A stretch of DNA of 64,000 nt from Burhinus oedicnemus. Taxonomy: Eukaryota > Chordata > Aves > Charadriiformes > Burhinidae. The DNA lies in the NCBI GenBank assembly GCA_008921705.1, contig VFFE01009182.1, positions 2,415,136 through 2,479,135 of the forward strand, written 5' to 3'. Each line of letters begins with the position of its first letter. The stretch's first letter is position 1. Under the pieces are notes generated by a model that saw only the letters and a program-made list of their open reading frames with translations, had not been told where the DNA came from and searched no databases. Of the stretch, positions 51,921 through 64,000 are shown piece by piece. The translations under genes and the position numbers were made by a program.

Positions 51921-54900
51921 ATTATATTTACATTATACATTTTAAAAAGCATTTATAGATTACCTGTGGCTTTGCGCATATATATTTTTTTTTATTTTTT
52001 TTTATTTTTTTTTTAACCAGGCTAGTTTGAAAGATTGATGTAAGACGACTGATTTTCAGATAGTGGAAGTTAACATTAAAACAAAAGCCTGCAAGTCATC
52101 TCACATCAGGCACCCAGAGCAGATCTCAGGTTTCTTCCTCTGAGCATGCAAAATCCTAGATATCCTTAATCCATCTTCCTGCCCACCAATAACAAGTCAC
52201 AGTAATCTTAGGATTTCAGAAGTGAGAAAAGACATCGTTGTTGGAGCACGTTTTGGGGTACATTTGTTTTTCCTCACAACATGGTCAAAAAAAAAAGGTG
52301 GAAGGTAATTTGAATGATTGTTTTCAGCTATAAGCATCAACCTTGTGACTCTTTAAAGTCCAGCAAATACTTGCTTTCACTGTTTCTGAAGGTATATTGC
52401 TATATACTCCTGTATATTCCAAGTTAGCTGTAATGCTGGCTGAGCATAACCTGTTTTATCATTGCTTAAAGTTACTAAATGCAAAAGAAAACAGAAACAT
52501 TCCCTACAACGTTGTTTCAGTTCAGAAGTTAAGATTATTTTACTCCAAATAGGCCTGTGCTGGGGGAAAAGAAGTTCCTGCAGGCAGGGGGATCAGAGCT
52601 CAGCCGGTGACACCCACTGCTTTCTAGCACATTCGTTTTGAGCTCTGAAGCCTCATGGCTGTAGCATATTGCACAGCCTTTATGCTTGATCATTAAAGAA
52701 AGCAACCTGTCAACACTGTACGCTGACAACTCTGAAAGAGATTTGAAAGGATCATCTTCTGCAGGAAACATGCATCCAAGAACACCAGCATTACTGCTGC
52801 GTTCTTCAGACAGCAGACACCTTTTTATCCAGCATCTCCAGAGCTTCAAAGACAGCAGCTGCTTACTCTATACGGCAATAAAACTCCACGTATTATGAAA
52901 CATTCACTTCTTTTGCAAGTTCTGAAATTATTAGATTCCAGGACTCCTTATTCATCTTCTGTCTTAAAATTAAGTATCAATATTAACACTGTTTGAGAAT
53001 ATCACAGAACAATAATTGCCTGCTCACTGTTCAAGTCATTAAAGACTTCCAACTATATGATTTCTCCAAGTTGGCTGAGAAAAAGAAACAAGTCTGACTG
53101 TTTCAAAACATTCTTCAGATTACTCATGGTTCAATGTTAAAGAGATATAAAACGTTTTTCTGAAGTTACTTATGAGTATAAAATACAGACCAGGGCTGTT
53201 TTGGAGACAGAGGAGCAAACCTGTAATATTCAGGTAAGTGAGAAAAGCCGAATGGGTGCAAAACTCCCAAAATTACACATTTGACTAATGTGCAAGAGCT
53301 CAGAACAAAGAGCTCAGTTTCTTCCATATTCCAGTCTCCACTTGACACTTACACTGGGCAGAATGAAGTAACTAACGGTAAGCAACACATACATAGAGCA
53401 AGATGCAACTCCACCAACCTCAAAAGACAGAGAATGGCTTGGGTTAATGTGTAAAAAGAGACAGATAGGAATAGCTGTTGAAAAACAAAGGGTTTTTCAT
53501 TTCAGTTTACTATTCAGATTGGAAATGGAAGTGGAACAAATGTTGGTTTCTTTCTAACTTCCATAGCAACCCACTCACACTGAAGTTATGTGACTCAGAA
53601 GCTGTTTTCTTTAAATGCAGCCATATGGCTTTTAAACCCTTTTGGTTCAATGCCCAGACACTGAATAATTATTTCTTCATTTTATTGTCCTGATACACTC
53701 CGAATACTCAAACTTCATAATTTTACTCAAATTACTGCAGTTTTCCTTTACGTTTCTCAGGTTCCTGTAAGTCAAGCCCAAAGGGCTTTGCTTTTTAATT
53801 TAAAAGAAAGCGTTAATAGAAATCCACAGCAAAATTAGGGATATATCTGGCAACTTAAACAGATTTCACATTTTCCAAATACCCTGTGTATGTAATTATA
53901 CCAAGAAAATATTTGTTCCTTGCTTTTAATTTACTACTTCATTGCCAGAAGATTAAAAATTCACATTTCTCAACTGAAGGTTTAAGCAGTCATCAGCAGT
54001 TGCAATAAAAATGTATGCTCAAAAGTCTACACTAAAATTCCATCACAGCAGAGTACAAAGTCTATAAAGACTGAACCACAGCCAGGTTTCTCACACTGGG
54101 CCTGCTTAAATGTATTTCTTAATATTCACAAGCTGCATATCAACCTAGCAAAGTTATTTAAAATTAAAGCAAAATAGCATGATGGAAATTCACATCCCTT
54201 TTCCAGTAAGAGTTATTGCCAATTTTAGGAAGACATTTTACATTCAAAAAGAGCATAGTATTTTGTCACACTATTAAAGTTTCATTTTTCTAAGTTATAT
54301 TTTGGTAATTATTAGAAAACAGAAACACATAGAACTACATGACTGCAAGATCAACTCACAGATGAAGTCTGCAATCTTCAATACCTCTCATCAGCCAGAA
54401 ACTCAAAGTAGGTTTAGAACCACGGAAAGCATATTTCACAGCACAAGTGTCCTCATGGTGCCCACTTTGAAAAAACTGTTTCAAGTTTCTTTCCAATAAC
54501 CTATTCTTTCCAATACCATTCACCAGCATTTCATAAAACAAAAATTTACGTGTTACATTTAAGCACAATACCACAAAAAGTCATCAAATATACCTGTTTT
54601 TCCAAGTCAAAGACTATAACATCAAAATGGAAGCTTTTTTTGAAAAAAAAAAAAAAATCTTTAAAAAACCAACTCACCTTTTTGTACAAAGACAGTTTAT
54701 ATCACAGAAAAGCTCCTCTGCAAGTCTGGTGATTAGCTGCGAAGTGTTCATGACCCTTACCCTACAAAAGTGCTGTATGGGCTGTGAGGTTGGCTTGTAG
54801 CATCTGCAGAGGCAACATTAAGTTCTGCAGAATTTTCCTGCAGAATTGCATCCAGTTTCGACACTTACAACTGCACCAAGCAAGAGCAAACACCGTTATC

Positions 54901-55849
54901 GTTCCAACAGCCAAGAGCTGCCCAAACTGCATGGTGGAACGGACCTAGCACAGGCTACATATGCTAGCCAGCATCATGCTTGTACTCATTGACTAGAGTA
55001 ATACAGAGCAGATAGCCTGTAGTTGGAAAAAGCACAGTGTTTTCCCCACTTGAGAGAGTAAATTAAGGACATTGAAATCTCAGCTCACCTGTAACATGTA
55101 TTTCCTAAAATTGGCCTGACATACCTTAAAAAGGAATGCCTATCCACTTCCCTTTGATTTCAATGCCTCAAAATTATCACTTACAGATTTCCCCCTCCCC
55201 CAGTTTGACACAATATGCAAGCACTTATTATACTAAGTATATATTTTAAAAAATATGGTAGCCTGTTATTACCTCTCTTTCTTACCAGCCCTTAGATAGA
55301 GTCCTCAGATCAGAAACAGGCAATAATGCTTCATTTTTCAAAATTCAAAACCCAAGAAGCTAGACTTTTTTTTTTTTTGCCTGTCTGCATTCTTACAGCT
55401 GTTATTATGCACCACCATCAGTGAGACAGGAACACAGTGTGGAAAATATTTATAGCACTGCAAGAAAAGCCTTTCTGAGTATGGCTGTAATATCTGCAAT
55501 GAACGCGCAAAGTAATGCACAGTGTCTATGTCTATACACCCTTAAACAACTACTTCTCCACACCTAGAAAGCCAACAACAGGTAACAATAGGAAATTTTT
55601 TTCAAGACACACTCAAATCACAAAGCACAAGAAAACAGATTCAAGCATCTGGAAAATCCCGCAGGGAATTGAGACATCATTTTCCAAACAGCATTTGACT
55701 TTTCAACTGAATTACTTCCGATTTTGATATTCTTATTTCTTGCCAGCAGTTCGCACAAGTTCAGCACTTCATCACACACCCTCGTTTTTCCAACCAACGC
55801 TATGCAATACTGAGCAAATGGAAAATTGTAGTAAAATACCTTCACTTAC
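51921..55849. other. AT-rich non-coding stretch, possibly intron
   Basis: No gene or transposon was recognised. A T-rich simple repeat with a 10-base period lies at 51985-52014. A 104-codon minus-strand open frame (52535-52849) has no family resemblance. If the exon at 55850-55968 is real, this stretch is the start of its following intron. Confidence 0.5.
51985..52014 (+). repeat. T-rich simple repeat, T9-A unit
   Basis: About three units of nine or ten Ts are separated by single As, giving a 10-base period. It lies just beyond the 5' edge of the minus-oriented CR1 copy D but is not part of it. Confidence 0.8.
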
Positions 55850-55968
55850 CTTGTCCTTGTCCACTGATCTGGTGACCCCACAGCATCAGAATTATTGCTA
55901 ATATCCAGTGTGTCCATCCAGTTATTCTGCTACTTCCTTGTCTTTCAGCCATTGCATTATCGGATGCT
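55850..55968 (-). CDS. Candidate signal-peptide exon of an unidentified secreted or membrane protein
   Basis: This is the best gene evidence in the window. On the minus strand an acceptor (TGTCTTTGTAG, ending at 55969) precedes a short 5' leader. An ATG at 55952-55950 follows in strong start context (G at -3, G at +4). Thirty-four codons end at a donor that matches the consensus exactly: AAG followed by GTAAGT, last exon base 55850, leaving one base of the next codon. The peptide has signal-peptide form: a polar basic start (Arg4, Arg9), a hydrophobic core ILAIILMLW at residues 17-25, and a small-residue stretch (ISG, residues 29-31) where cleavage is likely. A short out-of-frame upstream ATG (55957-55955) opens an 11-codon uORF in the leader. 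An acceptor just upstream implies at least one non-coding first exon further right. I cannot name the gene; chance remains possible. Confidence 0.45.
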
Positions 55969-57459
55969 CTACAAAGACACATTATTGAATGTTTTAGTTA
56001 TAACTCTTGGGAAATATACATTTGGGTGGAGGAAAACAAAACAAAATCTCCACAGTTTTCCTCAGTACATATCTATCACTCTATTTTAATAAATACTTAC
56101 AGGTAAAAATGTTTTTGCATTCAGAACTTCCCTGACTGTGTCTCCTCAAGACTGTTACCTCATGGAAGAAAGTTTCTTTTGAAAATGCCTGAATTCACCT
56201 TTCATACAGAGGTCCTGAACTTCACAAAAACACCGGTTCCAATCCTGCCAGGTTTAGGAGTCCTGAACAAGCAGGACTTCACTGAGTCACTTAGAAGTTT
56301 TGCTGTATAGTACAGAAACTCTCCTGAGGCAATGTCCCTCAGCCAGTGTTTAACTTGAATTTTTAAAAAACTTTTTTGGGGGTTTTCTTTGTCTTGGGTT
56401 GGTTTTTTTTTTTTTTGTTTGGTTGGTTGTTTTTACACCATTTAGCTGCATTTCATTGCGGGTTTTCCTGGACCAACCATGTCTTCCCATGGTCACAGTT
56501 TCCATATTACTGTCATATGCAACAATTATCTACTTACTATTCCCTCTCACTCCCTTTTTTGCACTCTGACTCTGGTCTGCTACTTCAGATCTGTTTAATC
56601 AAATACTGATTTGTCAGAACTGTACTAATTACACAGGCCTGGGTGCACCCTGGCTGAAAAAAAACTAAGATGTAATTTCTAGCCTAAAGCACAGACAAAC
56701 ATCACAGAAATTGGTATATAAACAGTTAGGTAATTTATCCAGGATGTGGAAAGTCTCACAATAATTCCTTAAGTGGGTTTTAAAAAGGTAGCATTGTAAA
56801 AATTGCTGTGTTTTAACATTATAGACTGCTTTACAATTCTTGTGAACAGTGTTGTAGGAATTTTTAAAAAATTAGCTTTTTTAAAAAAGAGAAAACAAAA
56901 AACAAACATGAAAAATACTAACAGAAGGGAATGTTTACATATTGGCTGATTAAGCACTCCTAATATTGCTATTATAGTCTCCAGAAGTATTTTACGAACC
57001 CATGGATGCAGAAGCTATCCATAACAAAAGGTTCAACTGAACCTCAATAAACCTCAGTCCTCACTTCTTATATATAATCTCTGATAAAAAAAAAATTCCT
57101 GCTTTATGAAATTAAGTAAATCAGTATTATTTATGCAATAAAAACCAAAGCAAAACTCCACAGGCTGTCAGGTGGAAGAATACTACACTTGAGTTTCTCC
57201 CTTCCCACCTACTCCCACATATGGAGGGAAGGAAGGCAATGGAAAACAAGAGTTTTCTTGCTTGCTTAATATGAGGAGGTGGGGGTGTTTCAATTTTCTC
57301 TGTTTGCTGCGACACTCAAACTTTCACTTTTTCATTTAGTCACTGATCCAACTACTGACCTGGGTCACTAGATATCTTCTCATGTACGTCATGTAGCTGT
57401 TCAGAATTCAAATAGGCTTTTGCTTCAAAACTGGTTACGGAGGCTAGCCCTTTTGCACA

Positions 57460-57725
57460 GAAAAACTCCGCATTGTTGCAAACACCTTGATTTTCTCGTT
57501 AGGAGTTTGTTTCAGGCTCCAGTAGAACAGCTGTTATTTCAGCAAAACAGTGCCCTCCCCAGCCAGCAACTCGGCAGTTCCTCCCTGTCCCCTCTCGCGA
57601 AGGCATATGGAGGGAAGAGAAGAAGGGATGTTGCAACACTTTGTTTGTTTGTTTGTTTTGCCTTGCCTTTTTCCGGCTGTTTAACCCCGAGAGGAGAGGG
57701 GAAGCAAACGACTGAAAACGGTAGT
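57460..57725 (-). promoter_or_regulatory. CpG-containing patch upstream of the signal-peptide exon
   Basis: About nine CpGs occur, including one TCGCGA, in an otherwise CpG-poor neighbourhood, about 1.5-1.8 kb upstream (minus direction) of the candidate signal-peptide exon. The position fits a promoter with a non-coding first exon, as the acceptor ahead of that exon requires. I could not find a strong minus-strand donor inside the patch, so the first exon is not defined. The overlapping open frames on both strands are not called as genes. Confidence 0.25.
57641..57659 (+). repeat. Short GTTT tetranucleotide microsatellite
   Basis: About four GTTT units in a row, directly visible, inside the CpG-containing patch. 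Confidence 0.8.
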
Positions 57726-59987
57726 CCCAAAGCAAAAGTGTAGAACAATGAATATGAATAAAATGCCCTAAATATATATATTTTACTACTGCAAGGTCAA
57801 AGAAATAGTTTTGTAAAAACAGTATCTTGGAAAAGAGACATTCTATTTCATGAATATTCTTTCCCCAAAGTAACAGACACATTTCTGATTCTCAGTGTAA
57901 GCAAACAGATGGTATTCAATTAGTTATTTACCTACTTTACTACTATTAATTAAAATCTCTAAGATAATTTTTATTTTCACTGTGCCTACAGAAAGCTAGA
58001 GTTCCATAAAAATCTGGCATTTGTATCTACAGCCCTGCTAGTTGTAATATAAATATCACAACTAAGAAAGCATTAAGATGCCTTATCTGAACCCCACAAG
58101 GAAACATCTAACATTTAAGAAGACATTTTTGCTTGAATATTCATAACTAGTGAACAGAGGAAGATGACAGCCATCTTACTAGGAGGAGGCCTAGAGGTCA
58201 ACATCCATAGCATTCAAAATGAGAAGAGAAGAAACAAAAATTGTGAATTTTGATTTTGCATGCAAGAGATTTTCTTCACACTGCAGCAACCATCCATGGA
58301 AGAAAGACAGAGAGCTAGGTAGAAGAAGATGCAGGGGATGGGATAGTGCTGCACACTTCACAATTACACAGGACTGCAAAGAGGAGGAGGGAATCTAAGC
58401 CTGATAGATATCATTTCTGTCATATTTCTTGTCTTCTACGAGACAATTTCTAAAGGAAAAGTAGTAAAGAAAAGCCACTGACACATACATAACTGAAAGT
58501 TCAAACTAGAGCTTCCATTTGTCAAGGAAAATTCAACAGGAGACTGTCGTTATAGAAGCAGAAAACTGACTCAGAACCCAAAATATAAATCTCCTCTGAA
58601 TGCCGAACCTCACTTTCCACAGAATAGGTGCAGGAAAACAGGTTTATCTCGAGCAAACACATTTCTTATTAAAGAACAATTGTTCTAAGAGAGGCTACAC
58701 TGCTGTAAAAAAGCTTAACTGCCAAGTCTATGACAACCTTTATATCATTTGGGTTTACATGAGTGTTGCTTCAGCCCTTCTAATACAAGAATAAAATGAC
58801 CAAGGACAGAATCAAGTCATAAGTATGCTGAATAAATAAGAACAGCAGGTGCAACAGGTCAGGAGAGGTAGAGGGGAAGAGAAAGTCTTCTGGTTTACCC
58901 CCTCTTTTTCCTTTAGTTATCTTATGAAAGAGGTAACAAGAAGTTACAGTTAAAAAATTTTAAAACAAACAAGCAAACAAAAAAACCCAAACAGATTTTA
59001 AAAGCATACTCAAATTTTTGTTGTTGCAAGGCTTATTGAAGAATAATCAAGAGGTAAACAAATCACATCCTCCAAGGGACGCAACCCTCATTAATCACAC
59101 TATCCAACTCTCCACGGAAAAAATCTATTTCCGCCCCTCCCTCCCACCCCTCCCAAACCTTCTAGAAGATGAAACATTAGAGGGGGAAAAACCACCAAGG
59201 TAACAGAGATATAAAATCTTACCTATAGAGCTTCCTTCTGCCTACTCCATCTTCTAAACCAACCATTCTCCCTTCACTGGTGGAAAGAAAAACAAGGTAA
59301 CCCCCACTCCCTTTACGGTCTCTCCATCCAGGGCTCAGCTGAATTAACGAGCACCTCAACATAACTTAATGCAGCGGTGCTGACACAACATCTCCTGCAC
59401 TAGAAAGCATAGAGAAAAGAACAGTCATCACCACTATTTACTCTGTTTTTTTCCTCTAAACTTATGCATATAATAATATTCTACTTGAAAAATAGCTACA
59501 AGAGCTATATTTGCCAGCTTCACAGCCAAGAGAAAATGGCAAGGGGAGCTTCTTCCCATTTGTTGACAATTAGTTGCAACTAATTTAGAGTGAACCAGGT
59601 GCAGTCAGTTGGCAGGAAATCAGCTAACATGGATAAATCTGTCATATAAAGGACTGTAACAAAGTTTGAAGCTTGTTTTAGACAAGACTTTTCCTGAAGT
59701 AGTGTTGGCATGAAAAGCTAGGAGGCTTTCAGTCGCAATACCAGAGATTTATGTTGCTATCTTAGTGGCATGATCCATTAAAATACATAGGCTTTGCAGA
59801 ATTTTATTTGGGTGTGGCAGTAACTTACATCTATTTTGCTTTCCTTCTGTTACTGCTTGGATTATTTTATATGCTTTTGTCTTGTCTGAATCACTGAGTA
59901 TATCAAGTATGTCGACTAAAGTACCCTTTTTAGTATAACCAATTTATAAATTTCTTTACAAATTTACATTTTTTAAAAACAATAATT

Positions 59988-60007
59988 AGTCTATGCAAGC
60001 ATAGACT
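59988..60007. repeat. Near-perfect 20-bp palindrome with a neighbouring hairpin
   Basis: A 9-bp arm (AGTCTATGC) and its exact complement are separated by AA. An eight-pair hairpin with one G-T pair follows at 60009-60030 (arms GGTAAGTG and CACTTGCC, loop TCAAGT). The two together give a compact double stem-loop on either strand. No transcript evidence exists. Confidence 0.7.
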
Positions 60008-63000
60008 TGGTAAGTGTCAAGTCACTTGCCAGCTTTCTTGTAAATCATGGGAATGTCACTATTGCTTCAAAAAAGTGAAAGTTACTGTTGCAGATGAAGT
60101 AGAATTCAGTCACTTAACTATATAGTTTTCCTCTCTGTACAGCACCAATGAGATATCTGATACAGATAGTGGAAAGGGATAGATGGCTTCTCAAGCCATT
60201 GTTAATACAGACAGCCTCCCTGTATATACCTTCCACTCATGCATTAAAAAGACATCCATTTATTTATAAAAAAAAAAATCAAATAATCATTGCATCTTGT
60301 TGCTACCATTCTGTGGCTAACACTACAGCCTATAGCTTCTATGGCTATAAATACATTCTTTGAACAGTCATCTTCAGAAAAATGTTATGTCAGATAAAGT
60401 GAGGCAAATTGCTACACCATGGAGGACAGTAATTCCTAGCTCACACCACAGTCTGAAAATGGAAGATTTGTATATACACTTGATGTTGAAACCTGTTTTG
60501 CCCCACTGGAATTTCTTGTGCTTTGGTTTAGAAAGTAATCCCACTCTTCCCTCTCCTTCAAGAATTCTTGTACATTTGAAATTTGTAACTGTGACTAATA
60601 AGAGGAAGATAGTAATAGTAAATATATACCTTAAAAAACCCACCAACCTTACATGGTACTCAGCATATTGTTGAATGTATCACATTCAACTGCTTTCATA
60701 AAATAGATTTGAGGTAGATGGAAGAACAAAAACAACCCCACCATTAACTATTTTCTCAGTGGTGGACATTAAAGAGTTGAAAGGTCCCATCAGCTGGTTC
60801 TCTCTGAAATGGAAATCCAGTACAAGGGTTTTGACAGGTACGTGAAACATTGAGTTACACAGCCAGGCACAAATAAAAGGGAGCGGAGGACGGGGACACA
60901 CCACAAAATCAAAACGAAACCAAAATACCAAAACCACAAAATGTGTTTTAAAGTATTTTGAACGTTATAATCATTGGGAATCACTGATGCCTAAGGAAAT
61001 GCCAAGGACAGACTGAAACTTTTGTGAATACAAATTGCCAAGTCTAATCCGGATGCATTTTACTGAATGAGAATCTATGTGCCTGAAGCCAGACTCTCAT
61101 CTTCCTTACATGCACAGAAACCTATGATACCAGCAGGCCTGTTTATATCCATGTAACTGAAATCAGAACCTGGTCTGATGCATTTAAAATAATTGAATTT
61201 ATCACTAATGTCTTACTTTGCCTGTTACAAAGACTCTATTTTTTAACCTCATTTCTGTTAGTGCATTACCAAAGACATTATAAATACAAGATCCCTCAGA
61301 GGGCCATCTGTGGAACCAGATACTATCCAATGCGGACCTCTCTGCAGTATCAGGATTGTTTGCACAGTGTAATGAACAGTAACGATAAGATTTTTCCTAT
61401 TTAAACTCAGAAGCAACACAAGAGCAGTGTAACAATACCCATATCATATCAGAGGCTTTCAGTGCTGCTATAGGTGGGCCAGAGCACTCCTGATCCTCAC
61501 CTCTAGCTGGTAGGCACTGCCTTTGTGCGTAGAAGGTGACAGATCATGAGCTCCCACCTGAGATCTCCAAGAGCCCATGCAGAGGCAAACAGAACAGATA
61601 ACCTGATATACTTGTCAGTTTGGAGACAGCTGTGGCTGAAGTTAGATGTCAAAAAGGGTTCATAAGCCACCTACCTTGCAGGCATACCTTCTGCACTGTG
61701 CTGTGGCACGAGAGGGAAAGTCACCTTCCTCCCTTTATGCAAAAGTGGGCTTGGAGTATGTGAGGCAGCAGGGCACACAAAAGCTTTCTCCACCTTCCTA
61801 ACACTACAACAGATTTATGAAGAGGAGGGAATACATAGCCAGTGAAGAGAAAGAGAATCCCCTGGGAGGGCACTGGAGAGCACCAAAATTGGACTCCAGC
61901 TGGGATTCACTGCAAAGTAGACCCTGTGTCCTCCACTGGCTACTGGAGGAGGTCAGAGATCTTACCTCCAGGTGAAGTATAAAATAGGCTGAGGTGCATA
62001 GTCATGCTTATATGGGTATATTGATTGGAGGACGTTCCTTCATCCATTGCTGGAACGCAGCTTCTTGTAGTATCAGGACACGTGCTTCTGTATGTCAGGG
62101 TGATTTCTTCAGTTAAACACGCCTGCCAGAAACTTATGTGGTGTAATTACAAACTTTCCAAAACATATTTAGTAAGAGTGATTCAGAGCATCAGTTAGCC
62201 ATTATTGATTATTCAGTAACATACCAAATCATTAATTCACTAACTTATAATCAGGTTTGTTTTCAGAATCTTTCAAAATTTAAGTAACTATTGATTCTTC
62301 CATACTTTCTGATTAAAATTTAAAGTGAAAAATATAAGAGTTTTAATATGTTTAAAATTGAATTTTTTAACATCGAATTGACACTATAGAGAAAACACCA
62401 CATGTGTAACGCTAAGAGAAATAAAAATTACCTACAGGCATACTGTAACTGTGAACTAATGGAACATGAATTAAGGCAAATATGTTTTAACCTAGGTATT
62501 TAGCCTTTGGAAAGATAGTTTCTTCCGTTCTTTTGTGTAATGAAACTTATCAATTTCACTTTTATGAAATACTATGGACCTTCATGGCAATTTAATTAAG
62601 GCTGAGAAGGTTGTGGGATTTTTTCCCAAAATGTAAAAATTTCCTTGCAATAGGAATCTTAATTATTGGATGACTTTAACTTTTAAGATTTTTCTTGCAG
62701 TTGTTCAGATGGTAGTATCTTATACAGGAATTGACACTATCACTATAGCGAGCAGAAGGTAATTGTGGTAACTATAGAAGTGGTTGAAAGCAGTTCTGTT
62801 GCCACCCACCACTCAAAAATATTGTTTTACTGCACAGATGACCAAATAAAAATCAATTTTTTGTTTGTCTTCTGGTGTTGCTGCCTTCAGGATTCAGTTT
62901 CAATCCTTTCACAAAACAGCAGCAAAATTCAATCAGAGAAGCCAAGGTTCCTAGGCAAGACATTTATCCTTAAACCAATAGTTCAGAAAAAATACAAAAC

Positions 63001-64000
63001 ATCAAAGATCCCATAAAGAAACAAAAAGAAAGCTCTTAAACCACATATGTTTTTTCTTGCAAGAAAAGGAAATGCAGCATGATGAAATGTGAATATCCTA
63101 CTTAGTTCGTTTTATTTTTTTCCCAAACCAAAAAAACCCTTTCAAACATACCTATGTAACACGTTACACAGTATCAATAGGCTTTGGATAAGTTTGAAAC
63201 AGCCAGCTACACCAAACTTGCAGTCTCGCTTGCAACCCTATTTATTAATAATCCTCAATTTTCACACTCAAAAGACATCCGTACATACAGTCTCCTGAAG
63301 GTTGTGGCTGGAAGACACCACACAAATGTGGGAAGAATCTGCGGTCTGCAGTGGCCTGTCTCACTAGATTTGCATACCAGGGACAGAGAGTTGCTGCTCA
63401 TGCGCAGACCGGGTTGCTCAAACAGGAAGGACCTGTGGTACCATGGTCGTAGCAGTGAAACACTGCATCTTTCGAGGGCTCCAGGCACAGGCAATGGGCA
63501 GCTCATAGGTCTTCCAGCAAGATTCTGGTGTCTGGCTTTCCAGAGGGGAAGAAAGTGTCACAGTGCTGCCAGTAGACAAGGTAAGCTTCCTTCTTACTAC
63601 ACCTGCCACATATATACCACTTCATGCAACTTACCCTCGGGCTAAATATACCAGACCATTTACAGAAAGAGCAGGTCCTCCTACCACCATCAGCAGGCAT
63701 CTGATATAGTTTGTATTGTCTGGCATATGAGAGAAGGACTCAAAAGTCACATAGTACTCCAAAGTCTCCATTGGGTTGCATCCAGCTACTAAAACAGGAA
63801 TATAGCTATCATTACCTACCACCACACAATAGCATCCATAATGAGGTAACACCATTTACCCGCAGGTACTCAAAACACTGTAAGTTTACACATAGCATAT
63901 CTAGTTTGTGTAGCTATATGAAGATCTCTCATCAGTTCTAAGATGCCCCCCATACACAAAATTATTCCAAGCATTGTAAGCTTTGCTAGACCCGGACAGT

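Larger units (their letters stand above)
55969..64000. other. AT-rich non-coding stretch, no firmly recognised gene
   Basis: No transposon or RNA gene was recognised. It holds a CpG-containing patch at 57460-57725, a GTTT microsatellite at 57641-57659, a candidate plus-strand micro-exon at 59166-59199 and a near-perfect palindrome at 59988-60007. The last 900 bases have longer open frames on both strands (153 codons plus, 63184-63645; 74 codons minus, 63631-63855). No family resemblance was found in any of them. Confidence 0.5.

Noticed and set aside
1..64000. CRISPR arrays, toxin-antitoxin or phage-type systems, tRNA and rRNA genes, mitochondrial DNA inserts.
   Set aside because: No regularly spaced direct repeats, no bacterial-type gene clusters, and no recognisable tRNA, rRNA or mitochondrial coding sequence was seen.

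Overview
This window looks like a piece of bird nuclear genome. The decisive evidence is repeats: four fragments of the avian LINE family CR1 (two with the typical ATTCTATG-type 3' end, one reverse-oriented) and one complete-looking avian endogenous-retrovirus LTR with TG...CA ends, a degenerate TATA box and a polyadenylation signal. The rest is AT-rich, single-copy-looking sequence with many short random ORFs, as in long introns or intergenic DNA of a bird macrochromosome. I see no bacterial or phage genes, operons, rRNA, tRNA or CRISPR array. The species cannot be fixed from what is visible.

Layout. 1-10.5 kb: AT-rich, no recognised gene, with a G-quadruplex-type block at 4980-5009. 10.5-11.6 kb: the largest CR1 copy, with the reverse-transcriptase C-terminal part broken by three frameshifts. 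11.6-28.1 kb: AT-rich, apart from a GC/CpG-richer patch at about 18.84-19.31 kb and pyrimidine- and adenine-rich stretches just after it. 28.1-28.6 kb: second CR1. 28.6-33.0 kb: no recognised gene; pyrimidine-rich at 28.84-29.35 kb. 33.0-33.5 kb: solo LTR. 33.5-51.3 kb: no recognised gene; a short CR1 tail at 44.5 kb, a candidate minus-strand exon at 47.3-47.5 kb and a CpG-enriched patch at 50.5-50.9 kb. 51.3-51.9 kb: minus-strand CR1. 52-64 kb: the best sign of a cellular gene, a minus-strand exon at 55850-55968 that encodes a signal peptide from an ATG in good context and ends at a textbook splice donor. A CpG-containing patch at 57.46-57.72 kb could be its upstream promoter or first exon.

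If the 55.9 kb exon is real, much of the window below it is intron of a minus-strand gene for a secreted or type I membrane protein. I could not name this gene. I found no convincing new biological system; the findings are ranked modestly for that reason.
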